Assembly: GCA_965263065.1 (NCBI GenBank)
Contig: CBDHGH010000003.1
Location: 2,356,001-2,420,000, forward strand
Direction: 5' to 3'
Length of the DNA stretch: 64,000 nucleotides
Source of the DNA: TK10-74A sp965263065
GTDB lineage: Bacteria; Chloroflexota; Dehalococcoidia; Bin125
This document shows, in pieces, positions 8,143-17,594 of the stretch. The notes beneath the pieces were generated by a model. The model was not told the DNA's origin. It searched no databases and saw only the letters and a list, made by a program, of their open reading frames with translations. The first letter of the stretch is position 1. Each line of letters opens with the position of its first letter. The position numbers were made by a program, and so were the translations under genes.

Positions 8143-9572
8143 GTCTCGTCCCGCTTCCGGCGGCGCATCCGCCCCGCGCTGCCGGCCGCCAGGCGCCCCG
8201 CGGGCACGTCCTTGCGCACGACCGCCCCAGCCGCCGTGGCGGCGCCGTCGCCCATCGTCACGGGAGCGATCAGCAGCGTGTCGCTGCCCACGAAGCAGTC
8301 CGCCCCGATCGTCGTACGATGCTTCCGCGCCCCGTCGAAGTTGCAGGTGATCGCGCCGGCGCCGATGTTGCTCCCCGCCCCCACCTCGGCGTCGCCCAGG
8401 TACGAGAAGTGCCCCATCTGCACGCCGCGATGCAGGTGCGCGTTCTTCGTCTCGGCGTGGGTGCCGATGTGTACCTGCGCATCCAGCACGGTCCCCTCGC
8501 GCAGCGTGCTGAACGCCCCCACATCGACATCGTCCCCCAGCACGGCGCCCTCGCTGCGGCACTGCACCAGCGCGCAGCCGTCGCCGGTGCGCGTGTCGAT
8601 CAGCACGCTGTTGGGCCCCACCACGTTGCGACGCCCCAGCACGGTCGCGCCCCGCAGGTGCGTGCCGGGCTCCAGCCGGCTGCCCTCGCCGACCAGCACG
8701 CCGGCGTCGATGTAGGTCGCCGCCGGGTCGACGATCGTCACGCCCGCATCCATCCAGCCGTCGTTGATCCGGGTGCGCAGCGCGCGCCCCGCGCGCGCCA
8801 AGTCGCGCTGCGACTCCACGTTCAGCGGCCCGTCCGGCGCGTCGATCACGACCGCCCCGGCGTCTCCCGTCGCTGCGGCCCGGGCGACGGCGTCGGTCAG
8901 GTAGACCTCGCCGCTCGCGCTGGCCGGCAGCGACGCCAGCGTGCGCCACAGCCAGGCCGCGTCGGCCCGGTAGAGCCCCACGTTGACCTCGTCGATGGCG
9001 CGGGTCGCGGCGTCGGCATCCGCCTCCTCCACGACATCCTGCAGCCGCCCGCCGTCGCGACGCACGCGGCCCAGTCCGCTCGGGTCGGGCACGCGGGCCA
9101 CCGCCAGCGTCAGGCACGAGGGCGGCGCCGCGAGCACGGCGCACACGTCCTGCGGGCGCAGCAGCGGCAGATCGCCGTTGACGACGAGCACATCGCCGCT
9201 CGGGGCCAGCGGCTGGGCCTGCAGGGCCGCGTGCCCGGTGCCCAGCGGCGCCGGCTGCCGCACGAACGACACATCGAGGCCCGCCGGCGCGTCGGCCCCG
9301 ATCGCCGCCTCCACCTGCTCGGCGCCGTGCCCCGTCACGACGATGGCGCGCCGCAGGCCGCCGTCACGCAGGGCGTGCAGCACGTGCAGCAGCACCGGCC
9401 GTCCCGCGACCTCGTGCAGTCCCTTGGGGATGTCGGAGCGCATGCGCGTGCCGCGCCCGGCCGCCAGCACCACGGCGGTCACGCGCCGCCGATGGTCGCC
9501 CGGATCGATGCCGGGACCCTCGGGGCCCGGACTCGGAGGTTTGTCGGATTCCGCGGGGTCGGTCGTGCCCAC
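8139..9572 (-). CDS. glmU: Bifunctional UDP-N-acetylglucosamine pyrophosphorylase / glucosamine-1-phosphate N-acetyltransferase
   Basis: GlmU makes UDP-GlcNAc, the precursor of peptidoglycan, by acetylating glucosamine-1-phosphate and transferring UMP. The N-terminal nucleotidyltransferase shows LAAGRGTRMRSDIPKGLHEV (about 36-55), PLGTGHA and NGDLPLL. The C-terminal left-handed beta-helix has hexapeptide repeats and the acetyltransferase signature MGHFSYLGDAEVG with the catalytic His, then GAGAITCNFDG. The start chosen is GTG at 9572 because GAGGGAAG lies at proper spacing; this gives 477 residues with about 30 extra at the N-terminus. The GTG at 9482, just before the nucleotide-binding loop, would give 447 residues but has only a weak site. 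It is divergent from alaS. Confidence 0.93.
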   Translation of the reverse strand: MGTTDPAESDKPPSPGPEGPGIDPGDHRRRVTAVVLAAGRGTRMRSDIPKGLHEVAGRPVLLHVLHALRDGGLRRAIVVTGHGAEQVEAAIGADAPAGLDVSFVRQPAPLGTGHAALQAQPLAPSGDVLVVNGDLPLLRPQDVCAVLAAPPSCLTLAVARVPDPSGLGRVRRDGGRLQDVVEEADADAATRAIDEVNVGLYRADAAWLWRTLASLPASASGEVYLTDAVARAAATGDAGAVVIDAPDGPLNVESQRDLARAGRALRTRINDGWMDAGVTIVDPAATYIDAGVLVGEGSRLEPGTHLRGATVLGRRNVVGPNSVLIDTRTGDGCALVQCRSEGAVLGDDVDVGAFSTLREGTVLDAQVHIGTHAETKNAHLHRGVQMGHFSYLGDAEVGAGSNIGAGAITCNFDGARKHRTTIGADCFVGSDTLLIAPVTMGDGAATAAGAVVRKDVPAGRLAAGSAGRMRRRKRDET

Positions 9573-9794
9573 GTGCTTCCCTCGGCGGCGGGGCGATCGA
9601 CGCCCCACGCCCGCGGCCTGCCTCGGACCGCCCCGTTCGCCCCCGGAACGTACGAAGCCCCCCGGCGCGCTGTCAACCGCCGCCCGTTCCACGGTCATGC
9701 CGCGCGGGCGCGAATGGGCATGCCGCGCGCGCCTGCCAGACGCGCCCGCCACACGCGCCAGCGCGGGGCGACAGAGCCGGCGCGCCGTCGTTCG

Positions 9795-9800
9795 TATACT
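9795..9800 (+). promoter_or_regulatory. Putative minus-10 box of alaS
   Basis: TATACT lies 60 bases upstream of the alaS ATG in the 288-base divergent gap with glmU, followed by an unusual T-run in otherwise GC-rich DNA. No good TTGACA-like box is seen at 16-18 bases, so the call rests on the minus-10 alone. I see no T-box antiterminator or other riboswitch in this leader. Confidence 0.35.
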
Positions 9801-9860
9801 TTTTTCGGAGCGCCAGTCCGCTGCGCCAGCCCGCAGCCCCGCCGACCGGAGAACCCCCGC

Positions 9861-12782
9861 ATGGAAGCCGACCGCATCCGACGCACCTTCAGCGACTTCT
9901 TCCAGGAGCGCGGCCATCAGCCGATCGCCAGCGCCCCGCTCGTCGCGCCGGGCGATCCCACCCTGCTCTTCACCAGCGCCGGCATGGTCCCCTTCAAGCC
10001 GTACTTCCTGGGCCAGGCGGCGCCGCCGCGCGCCCGGCTCACGTCCACCCAGAAGTGCTTCCGCACCACCGACATCGACGAGGTCGGCGACGAGTCGCAT
10101 CTCACCTTCTTCGAGATGATGGGCAACTTCTCCCTGGGCGACTACTTCAAGGCCGAGGCCCAGGCCTGGGCCTGGGAGCTCGTCACCAAGGTCATGGGCG
10201 TACCCGAGGAGCGGCTCGTCACGACGGTCTTCCTCGACGACGACGATGCGCACGCGAACTGGCGCAAGATCGGCGTGCCCCAGGAGCGCATCTACCGCTA
10301 CGGCGAGGATCAGGGCAACTACTGGTTCTCCGGGCTCAACGGGCCCTGCGGTCCCTGCTCCGAGATCCACTACGACCTGCGCCCCGACGGATCCCACCCC
10401 GGCCCCGCCGCCGACGAGGACCGCTACCTGGAGATCTGGAACCTCGTCTTCATGCAGTTCCTGCAGGGCGCCGACGGCTCGCGCACGCCCCTGCCCCGCC
10501 AAAACATCGACACCGGCGCCGGCCTGGAACGCTGGGCGATGATGCTGCAGGACACGCCCACGCTCTACGAGACCGATGTCTTCGCCCCCCTCCTGGCCTA
10601 CGTCGCGGAGCGCTGCGCGCGCGACTACACGACCGCCCCCGCCGCGGAGCAGTCGGCGCTGCGCGTCGTCGTGGAGCACGGGCGCTCGATGACCTTCCTC
10701 GTCTCCGACGGCGTCCTGCCCAGCAACGAGGGGCGCGGCTACGTCCTGCGCCGCCTGATCCGGCGCGCCCTCTACATGGCCCACACGCTGGGCATCCAGG
10801 AGCCGCTGCTCGTCGATGTCGCCGCGCAGGTCCGCGGCCACATGGGCGACGCCTACCCCGAGGTCCGCGATCAGGCCGCGCTCGTCGACAACGTGCTCTC
10901 GCAGGAAGAGCAGCGCTTCCGCCGCACGCTGGAGACGGGCCACACCCTGCTGGAGGAGCAGACGATCCCGCTCAAGCGCATCTTCGCGGCGGCCTCGGCG
11001 CCGTTCCGCGAGCGCGCGCTGGCCGCCGGCGCACGGACCGGCGCGCTCTCCGGCGTCGCGACGGAGTGGCGCGACGCCCTGGCCGGCGAACTGCGCCGCT
11101 TCCCCGACCTGCGCAACCGTCCCCTGGCCGAAGTCTCGGGGCAGGTGGTGCTCGATCCCGTCGAGCAACTCGGGAGTCAGGCCGCGGCCCTCACCGGCGA
11201 CGACGTCGCGGCGCTGCTCGACCGGCAGCAGGCGGCCACGAGCGCCGTGGCTGGCGAGGAGGCGTTCGTCCTCTACGACACCTACGGCTTCCCCATGGAG
11301 CTCACCCGCGAGGTCGCGAAGGCGGCCGGGCTGGGGCTCGACGAAGCGGGCTTCGAGGGCGCCATGGCGCAGCAGCGGGCGCGCGGCCAGGCGGCCTCCG
11401 ACTTCCAGAGCGACGCCGCCGAACACCTCTTCGCCGGCATCGACGGCCGCACCGACTTCCTCGGCTACGACTCCGTCACCGCCGAGGGGCGCGTCATCGC
11501 GCTGATCGTGGACGGCGAGCGGCGGCAGCGCGCCGACGCCGGCCCGGCGACCGGCCCGGCATCGGCGCCGGCCGACGTCGAAGTCGTGCTGGACCGCACG
11601 CCGTTCTATGCCGAGGGCGGCGGCCAGCAGGGCGACGCCGGCCGCCTCGTGGGGCCCGGCGGCGAGATCATCGTGCGGGACACGCAGGCCCGCGGGGACT
11701 TGCAAAGCCACATCGGCGTCGTCGCCACCGGATCGATCGCCGTCGGCGACCCCACCCAGGCCAGCGTCGACCTCGACCGCCGCCACGGCCTGATGCGCAA
11801 CCACACGGCCACCCACTTGCTCCACGCCGCGCTGCGCGGCGTCCTGGGCGACCACGTGCGCCAGGCGGGATCGCTCGTCGCGGCGGAGCGGCTGCGCTTC
11901 GACTACACCCAGCCGGGCCCGCCCACCCCCGGCGACCTCGCCGCCGTGCAGGAGATCGTCAACGCCCGCATCCGCGACGACATCGCCGTCGGCACGAACG
12001 AGATGCCCTACGCGCAGGCCCTGGAGTCCGGCGCGACGGCCATCTTCGGCGAGAAGTACGCCAGCGATGTCCGCGTCGTCGAGATCTGCGACCCCGCCCC
12101 GCACGTCCATGACTGCTTCAGCAAGGAACTCTGCGGCGGCGTGCATGTGCCCGCCACCGGCTTCATCGGCGGCTTCCAGATCGTCAGCGACGCCAGCATC
12201 GGCGCCGGCCTGCGCCGCATCGAGGCGCTCACCGGCGCGGCCGCCGGCGCCTGGCAGCGCGAGCGGCTGGAGGCGCTGCAGCGCGCCGCCCAGCTGCTCA
12301 AGACGCCGCCGGAAGAGGTCCCGGCGCGCGTCCAGGCGCTGCAAGACGAACTCGCCGACGCCCGCCGCCGCCTGGCCGAGGTCGAGCGCCGGGCCGGCGC
12401 CGCCTCGGCCGGCGACCTCGCCGCCGGCACGGTCGAGGTCGCCGGCGTGCCGCTGGCCACGGGCCACATCGCCGTCGAGTCGGCCGACGCGCTGCGCCGC
12501 GCCGGCGACGCGCTGCGCACGCGCATGGGCAGCGGCGTCATCGTGCTCGCCACCGTGGCCCGCGGCCGGCCCCAGTTCCTCGCCATGGTCACCCCGGACC
12601 TCGTCGCGCAGGGGCTGCACGCGGGCGCGTTGATCAAGCAGGTCGCGCGCGTCGCCGGCGGCGGCGGCGGCGGCCGGCCCGAGATGGCGCAGGCGGGCGG
12701 CAAGGACGCGGGCAAGGTCGATGATGCGCTGGCGGCCGTGCCGGGCATCCTGGAGGACCTCGTCGCGCAGGCGTCGTCCTAG
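9861..12782 (+). CDS. alaS: Alanyl-tRNA synthetase
   Basis: AlaS charges tRNA-Ala and edits mis-acylated Ser/Gly. The 973 residues comprise the class II catalytic core (start RRTFSDFFQERGH, TSAGMVPFKPYFLG, then FFEMMGNFSLGDYF), the tRNA-recognition domain, the editing domain with zinc ligands in HTATHLLHAALR and in SKELCGGVHVPATG, and the C-terminal DHHA1 domain ending in a glycine-rich GGGGGGRPEMAQAGG segment. At 973 residues it is about 100 longer than the usual enzyme, with extra sequence around 330-430. The ATG at 9861 starts directly with the conserved N-terminal helix. It heads the alaS-ruvX-mltG-aroE run. Confidence 0.98.
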   Translation: MEADRIRRTFSDFFQERGHQPIASAPLVAPGDPTLLFTSAGMVPFKPYFLGQAAPPRARLTSTQKCFRTTDIDEVGDESHLTFFEMMGNFSLGDYFKAEAQAWAWELVTKVMGVPEERLVTTVFLDDDDAHANWRKIGVPQERIYRYGEDQGNYWFSGLNGPCGPCSEIHYDLRPDGSHPGPAADEDRYLEIWNLVFMQFLQGADGSRTPLPRQNIDTGAGLERWAMMLQDTPTLYETDVFAPLLAYVAERCARDYTTAPAAEQSALRVVVEHGRSMTFLVSDGVLPSNEGRGYVLRRLIRRALYMAHTLGIQEPLLVDVAAQVRGHMGDAYPEVRDQAALVDNVLSQEEQRFRRTLETGHTLLEEQTIPLKRIFAAASAPFRERALAAGARTGALSGVATEWRDALAGELRRFPDLRNRPLAEVSGQVVLDPVEQLGSQAAALTGDDVAALLDRQQAATSAVAGEEAFVLYDTYGFPMELTREVAKAAGLGLDEAGFEGAMAQQRARGQAASDFQSDAAEHLFAGIDGRTDFLGYDSVTAEGRVIALIVDGERRQRADAGPATGPASAPADVEVVLDRTPFYAEGGGQQGDAGRLVGPGGEIIVRDTQARGDLQSHIGVVATGSIAVGDPTQASVDLDRRHGLMRNHTATHLLHAALRGVLGDHVRQAGSLVAAERLRFDYTQPGPPTPGDLAAVQEIVNARIRDDIAVGTNEMPYAQALESGATAIFGEKYASDVRVVEICDPAPHVHDCFSKELCGGVHVPATGFIGGFQIVSDASIGAGLRRIEALTGAAAGAWQRERLEALQRAAQLLKTPPEEVPARVQALQDELADARRRLAEVERRAGAASAGDLAAGTVEVAGVPLATGHIAVESADALRRAGDALRTRMGSGVIVLATVARGRPQFLAMVTPDLVAQGLHAGALIKQVARVAGGGGGGRPEMAQAGGKDAGKVDDALAAVPGILEDLVAQASS

Positions 12783-12946
12783 CCGGGCGCTGCGGGCCCC
12801 GCCCCGGGCGCGGCCCGCTTCGATATGCTGAGCGCAGGCGTGGCGGCGCCCGCGATCGGGGAACCCGAAGGGCATGAGCGCCGTCCAAATGGAGATGCAC
12901 CACCGCCGCCCAGCCCGCCTCCGCCACGCGACGGACCGCCCGTCGC

Positions 12947-13474
12947 ATGTCTGAGCCCGCGACGCCGCCCGGCCGCGTGCTCGCGCTCGACCCCGGCGTA
13001 CGCTGGATCGGCGTCGCGCTGTCCGACGACGCCCGCCGCCTGGCGCTGCCGAGCACGACCATCGACCGCCGAGCGCTGCCCAGCGACACGCCCTCCGGGA
13101 TCGCCGCGCACATCCGCGACGTGATCGCGCCCGACGCGCCGGTGTTGCTCGTCGTCGGCGTTCCCTACGACCCCTCCGGCGCGGAGGACGCCCAGGCGTC
13201 CGCCTTCCGGAAGTTGGGCGCGGGCGTCGCGGGCGCGCTCGGCCTGCCCCTGGCCGTGCAGGGAGAGCGCCACTCGAACGAAGCCGGGCCGCCGCTTCCC
13301 GTGGCCCCGGCGGCCCGGCGCCGCGGCGGGCGCAAGCCGGGCGCGGTGAGCCCCCAGCGCCGGACGCGCGAGCGCCGGACGCGTCACGCCTCCGCCGCCG
13401 CGACGATCCTGCAGCGCTGGCTCGACGCGCAACACGCGCCCAGCCCCCCGCAGATACGGGCCGACGATGCCTGA
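12947..13474 (+). CDS. ruvX: RuvX/YqgF-family putative Holliday junction resolvase (diverged active site)
   Basis: RuvX/YqgF proteins have an RNase H-like fold and act in pre-16S rRNA end processing or on Holliday junctions. The 175 residues keep the family start VLALDPGVRWIGVALSDD with Asp15, the VVGVPYDPSGAED motif, and Glu108 in GERHSN. The third acidic residue of the family (Asp in a D-x-x-A-A-x-x-ILQ motif) appears as His147 in HASAAATILQRWL, and about 30 basic residues are inserted between 115 and 147. Activity is therefore uncertain. Its place between alaS and mltG is the standard position for this gene in many phyla, which supports the family call. Confidence 0.85.
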   Translation: MSEPATPPGRVLALDPGVRWIGVALSDDARRLALPSTTIDRRALPSDTPSGIAAHIRDVIAPDAPVLLVVGVPYDPSGAEDAQASAFRKLGAGVAGALGLPLAVQGERHSNEAGPPLPVAPAARRRGGRKPGAVSPQRRTRERRTRHASAAATILQRWLDAQHAPSPPQIRADDA

Positions 13475-13537
13475 GCCCCGCCCGCGCCCGCACGCCCGCC
13501 GGGGCCCCGAACCGCGCACGCCCGCCGGAGGCGCAGC

Positions 13538-14611
13538 ATGAAGTCGAGCGTCGCCTGGCTGGTCAGCGGAGCCCTCGTGGTGGGCCTGGGCGCGGTCGCG
13601 GTCCTGGTCTCGCTCGGCAGCCCCGGCGCCGTCCTCGACGACCTGTCCGCGCCGCCCAGCGCACCCCCGGCGCGAACCGGCGAGACCATCGTCGTCGAGA
13701 TTCCCGGCGGCGTCACCGCCGAGCAGATCGCCGATGAACTCTTGCGTCGCGGCGTGATCGCGTCCTCGCGCCAGTTCCAAACCCTGGTCGGCCTGCTCGG
13801 CTACGAGGACCGCCTGGTCGTCGGCACGTACGACTTCGAGCCCGGCATGCTGACGATCGACGTCATCGAGCGCATCCGCCACGGCATCACTTCGGAGATC
13901 GTCGTGACGATCCCGGAGGGCTGGCAGGCGGCGGAGATCTTCGCCCGCATCGCCGAGCAGAGCCCGCTCAGCGCCGCCGACCTCGCCGCCGCCGCCGCCG
14001 AACCCGGCGTCGCCGTGGGGACACTCGCCGCCGCGCGCCCCGCCTCGACCTCCCTGGAGGGCTATCTCTTCCCCAGCACCTACGTCATCTCCCGCGTCGC
14101 GACCAGCGCCGACGTCGTGCGGCAGATGCTGCATCGCTTCGACGAGCAACTCAGCACCGAACTGCGCGCTGAGATCGCCGCCAGCGGGCGCTCCCTGCAT
14201 CTGCTGCTGACCATCGCCTCCATCGTCGAGCGGGAGGCCGTGCTGCCCGCCGAGCGCCCGGTGATCGCGTCGGTCTTCTGGAACCGCATCGACATCGGGC
14301 TGCCGCTGCAGGCCGACCCCACGGTCCAGTACGCGCTGGCCCAGGATCCGGCCAGCGTCGCGGTGTACGGGCACTGGAAATCCCCCCTGACGACGGACGA
14401 TCTGACCGTATCCTCCGCGTGGAACACGTATGATTCGGATCGTGTGCCGCCAACGCCGATCGCCTCGCCGGGCCTCGATTCGATCCTCGCCGCCCTGCGC
14501 CCGGCGGAGACCGCGTTCTTCTACTTCGTCGCCAGCGGTGACGGCGGCCACCTGTTCGCCGAGACTTTTGAGGAGCACAGCGATAACGTAGACCGGGTAC
14601 GGAGCCAATAG
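13538..14611 (+). CDS. mltG: Endolytic murein transglycosylase MltG
   Basis: MltG cleaves nascent glycan strands at the membrane and so sets peptidoglycan chain length. The 357 residues begin with one transmembrane helix (about 6-28), then a LysM-like region (about 50-110) and the YceG catalytic domain. The catalytic glutamate is Glu231 in ASIVEREA, followed by the family motifs VFWNRIDIGLPLQADPTVQY and, near the end, NTYDSDRVPPTPIASPG. It lies between ruvX and aroE on the same strand with short gaps. Confidence 0.96.
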   Translation: MKSSVAWLVSGALVVGLGAVAVLVSLGSPGAVLDDLSAPPSAPPARTGETIVVEIPGGVTAEQIADELLRRGVIASSRQFQTLVGLLGYEDRLVVGTYDFEPGMLTIDVIERIRHGITSEIVVTIPEGWQAAEIFARIAEQSPLSAADLAAAAAEPGVAVGTLAAARPASTSLEGYLFPSTYVISRVATSADVVRQMLHRFDEQLSTELRAEIAASGRSLHLLLTIASIVEREAVLPAERPVIASVFWNRIDIGLPLQADPTVQYALAQDPASVAVYGHWKSPLTTDDLTVSSAWNTYDSDRVPPTPIASPGLDSILAALRPAETAFFYFVASGDGGHLFAETFEEHSDNVDRVRSQ

Positions 14612-14703
14612 TGCGATCACCACGATCCTCAACGACGGGCCGGGACCGAACCAGCCAGCGACGACCGAAGCGAAAGACGTATGAACCCGGGGAACAGCCG
14701 GCG

Positions 14704-15576
14704 ATGAGCACACGCGTGGGCCTGATTGGACACCCGCTGGGGCATAGCATCTCGCCCCGCTTTCAGCAGGCGGCGTTCGACGCCATTGGCCTCGATGCCC
14801 GGTACGAAGCCTGGGATCTGCCGCCCGAGGAGCTCGAGACGTTCATCGCCGGCCTGAAGGCTCCCGACACCCTCGGCGCGAACATCACGATCCCCTACAA
14901 GGAAGCCGCCTTGCGCTACGTGGACCGCCTGCACGAGACCGCCCGCTTCGTCGGCGCGATCAACACCATCGTCAACGAGGGCGGCCATCTCGCGGGCTTC
15001 AACACCGACGTCGCCGGCTTCCAGGCCGCCCTCAAGGATGCCGGCTTCGACGCCAAGGGCGCGAACGTCGTCGTCTGGGGCGCCGGGGGCGCCGCCCGCG
15101 CCGTGGCCTGGGCGCTGGTCTGGCGCAAGGCCACCTCGATCACGATCGCCAATCGCACCGCCGTGCGGGCGGGCCGCCTGCGTCACGACATCGCCTCCGC
15201 GCTCACCGGCGCGCACGCGGACGGCGTGCGCCTGCGCGCCGCCGACAGCGACGGCCCCGCGGCCACGGCCGCGCTCCGCGTCTGCGACCTCGTCGTGCAG
15301 TGCACCCCCGTGGGCATGCAGGGCGGGGCGCACGCCGGCGAGACCCCCTTCCCCGTCGACGCGCTCAACCCCAACGCGATGGTCGTCGACCTGGTCGCCA
15401 ATCCGATCGAGACCCCGCTCATGCGCGAGGCCGCCGCCGCCGGGCACCGCGTCCTTGGCGGGCTGCCCATGCTCGTGCACCAGGGCGCCGCCTCGTTCGA
15501 ACTCTGGACCCGCCGCGCCCCGCCCATGGCGGCGATGTTCGCCGCCGCCCGCCGCGCCATGGCGGAGGTCTCGTGA
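14704..15576 (+). CDS. aroE: Shikimate dehydrogenase
   Basis: AroE reduces 3-dehydroshikimate to shikimate with NADPH. The 290 residues contain the substrate site HSISP (14-18), the catalytic pair Lys66 (NITIPYK) and Asp102 (GFNTDVAG), GAINTI, and the NADP loop GAGGAARA (126-133). The ATG at 14704 is chosen because the family N-terminus (TRVGLIGHPLGHSISP) begins there; the open frame extends upstream to 14611 without conserved sequence. A GGGGAA stretch lies upstream. It is part of the aroE-aroC-aroKB run with an unknown gene inserted after it. Confidence 0.97.
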   Translation: MSTRVGLIGHPLGHSISPRFQQAAFDAIGLDARYEAWDLPPEELETFIAGLKAPDTLGANITIPYKEAALRYVDRLHETARFVGAINTIVNEGGHLAGFNTDVAGFQAALKDAGFDAKGANVVVWGAGGAARAVAWALVWRKATSITIANRTAVRAGRLRHDIASALTGAHADGVRLRAADSDGPAATAALRVCDLVVQCTPVGMQGGAHAGETPFPVDALNPNAMVVDLVANPIETPLMREAAAAGHRVLGGLPMLVHQGAASFELWTRRAPPMAAMFAAARRAMAEVS

Positions 15577-15600
15577 GCCTCACGCCCGCAGGCCGCCTCA

Positions 15601-16284
15601 ATGAATGAAGGCGTCGCGATCACGTTCGCGGTGATCTTCGTGATCGTCGGCCTGATCGGCCTCGTCCTCTTCAAGGAGATCCGCACGCACAGCTACTGGC
15701 GGGACCTGGTCGCGGCCAACGACGTCCACGCGATCCGCGGCCTGCTGGAGGCCGAGATCGAGCACTGGCGTCAGATGCGCCCGCCCAAGGGCATCAGCGC
15801 GGCCGTCTGGGCGGGCGTACAGGGCATGGAGCTGCTCGCCGCCGACGCGCTGCACGTCCAGATCACCACCAGCGCCGAGCCCGAGATGCGCGTCATCGGC
15901 GGCCGCAGCCAGCAGGTCGCCACCGCCCTCGACATCGCCCTGGCGACCGCCGTCCGCATCACCGAGATGGTCTTCTACGACGTCGCCGACTACCTGCCCC
16001 AGATCGTCCGCGTGGACGTGTACACGACCTTCCGCGACGCTGACAGCGCGACCCCGCAGGCCATCCTCAGCATGAGCGCCGACCGCGCCAACGCGATCGG
16101 CCTCGACTGGGACGCCGAGACGCGCGAGATCGCGCTGGCCTTCAACGCTCACTACGACCTCGGTCCCAGCGGCGAACCGCGCCCCATCGCACTGCCCCCC
16201 ATCGCCCCCGCGCTGGCCGAATCGCTGGCCGCCTCGCCGTCCCAAAAGGACGCGGTCGGCGCGGCGCCCGGCCCCGATCCATAA
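15601..16284 (+). CDS. Membrane-anchored protein of unknown function between aroE and aroC
   Basis: I do not recognise this 227-residue protein. It has one N-terminal hydrophobic helix (about 4-24, FAVIFVIVGLIGLVLF) followed by a positively charged edge, so the rest is probably cytoplasmic. The soluble part has an alpha/beta look (residues 40-190, with VWAGVQGMELLAADALHVQI and a repeated Asp-Val-Tyr pattern) and a Pro/Ala-rich C-terminus. It starts 24 bases after aroE and ends 54 bases before aroC, so it is in the operon by position. Shikimate enzyme function is not supported by any motif. Confidence 0.75.
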   Translation: MNEGVAITFAVIFVIVGLIGLVLFKEIRTHSYWRDLVAANDVHAIRGLLEAEIEHWRQMRPPKGISAAVWAGVQGMELLAADALHVQITTSAEPEMRVIGGRSQQVATALDIALATAVRITEMVFYDVADYLPQIVRVDVYTTFRDADSATPQAILSMSADRANAIGLDWDAETREIALAFNAHYDLGPSGEPRPIALPPIAPALAESLAASPSQKDAVGAAPGPDP

Positions 16285-16326
16285 CGCGCTTGGCGCTGGT
16301 CGGCGGATCGCAGATTCCGGCTGCGC

Positions 16327-16332
16327 TACCGT
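16327..16332 (+). promoter_or_regulatory. Putative minus-10 box for a leaderless aroC transcript
   Basis: TACCGT ends seven bases before the A of the aroC ATG (16339), the spacing expected if transcription starts at the initiation codon. No convincing minus-35 element is seen. The same arrangement recurs before lepA, pheS, nuoE and the PHP gene, which raises the confidence. Confidence 0.35.
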
Positions 16333-16338
16333 CATTCC

Positions 16339-17589
16339 ATGGGATCGCTGCGCTGGTTCACCGCCGGGGAATCGCACGGGCCGGGCCTCACGGTCATCGT
16401 GGAGGGCCTGCCCGCCGGCGTGCCCCTGACCGAGGCCTACATCCGCACGCAACTCGCGCGGCGACAGCTGGGCTACGGCCGCGGCGGCCGCATGAAGATC
16501 GAGACCGACTACGCCCACATCCGCGGCGGCGTGCGCCGCGGCCGCACGCTGGGCAGCCCCGTCGCGCTGTGGATCGAGAACCGCGACCACAGCACCGGCA
16601 GCGGCCCCGACAAGCGCCCCTGGACCGAGACGATGGCCGTCGATGCGCCGCCCGCGGGCAGCCCCGAGCCCACCCCCGTCACCCGCGTCCGGCCCGGCCA
16701 CGCCGACCTCGCGGCCGCGCTCAAGTACGGCTACGACGACGTGCGCAACTCGCTGGAGCGCGCCAGCGCCCGCGAGAGCGCCGCCCGCGTCGCGGCCGGC
16801 ACCGTCGCGCGCAGCCTCGCGGAGCAGGTCGGCGCGCGCTTCTACAGCCAGGTCGTGCGCATCGCCGACGTCGCCGCCGCCGACACTGCTGACGGCGCCG
16901 ACTTCGCCGACATCGACTGGGAGGCACTGGAGGCGTCGCCGGTGCGCTGCGCCGACCCCGCCGCCGCCGCACGCATGGTCGCCGCCATCGACGCCGCCAA
17001 GCGCGACGGCGACACCGTGGGCGGCGTCGTGGAGGCGCGCGTCACGGGCGTGCCCTTCGGCCTGGGCTCGCACGTGCACTGGGAGCGCAAGCTCAGCAGC
17101 CGCATCGCCCAGGCGCTGCTGAGCATGAACGCCTTCAAGGGCGTCGAGATCGGCGACGGCTTCCGCGGCGCCGCCCGGCGCGGCTCGCAGATGCAGGACA
17201 TCGTCCTGCCGCAGGACGCCTGGCCGAGCGGCGAGACCGGCACGCGCCCCTGGCGGCGCGCCAGCAACCACGCCGGCGGCATCGAGGGGGGCACCAGCAA
17301 CGGCGAGGACATCGTCGTGCGCGTCGCCGTCAAGCCGATCGCGACGCTTGCCCACCCGCTGCCCTCCGCCGACCTCGCCAGCGGCGAGCGCGTGCAGGCC
17401 CACTACGAGCGCTCCGATGTCTGCGTCGTGCCGGCCGCCGGCGTCATCGTCGAGGCGCTGCTGGCGCTCGTCCTGGCCGACGCCCTGCTGGAGAAGCACG
17501 GCGGCGACAGCTTGCCCGAGCTGCGGCGCAACCTGGCGGCCTTCGAGGCGCGCATCGGCCCGATCGACCAGCGTCCGGCGGACGGATAG
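16339..17589 (+). CDS. aroC: Chorismate synthase
   Basis: AroC converts 5-enolpyruvylshikimate-3-phosphate to chorismate using reduced FMN. The 416 residues show GESHGPGLTVIVEGLPAGV at the N-terminus, RRQLGYGRGGRMKIE, RPGHADLAAALKYG, DGDTVGGVVE and the RASNHAGGIEGGTSNGEDI signature. Length is normal for the bifunctional-free bacterial enzyme. No ribosome site is seen; a TACCGT box seven bases from the ATG suggests a leaderless message. The start of aroKB follows after five bases. Confidence 0.98.
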   Translation: MGSLRWFTAGESHGPGLTVIVEGLPAGVPLTEAYIRTQLARRQLGYGRGGRMKIETDYAHIRGGVRRGRTLGSPVALWIENRDHSTGSGPDKRPWTETMAVDAPPAGSPEPTPVTRVRPGHADLAAALKYGYDDVRNSLERASARESAARVAAGTVARSLAEQVGARFYSQVVRIADVAAADTADGADFADIDWEALEASPVRCADPAAAARMVAAIDAAKRDGDTVGGVVEARVTGVPFGLGSHVHWERKLSSRIAQALLSMNAFKGVEIGDGFRGAARRGSQMQDIVLPQDAWPSGETGTRPWRRASNHAGGIEGGTSNGEDIVVRVAVKPIATLAHPLPSADLASGERVQAHYERSDVCVVPAAGVIVEALLALVLADALLEKHGGDSLPELRRNLAAFEARIGPIDQRPADG

Positions 17590-17594
17590 CGGTC

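Noticed and set aside
9573..13493. Open frame extending the glmU reading frame far upstream on the minus strand
   Set aside because: It runs antisense through alaS and ruvX and has no conserved sequence; the GlmU family start and a ribosome site are at 9572.
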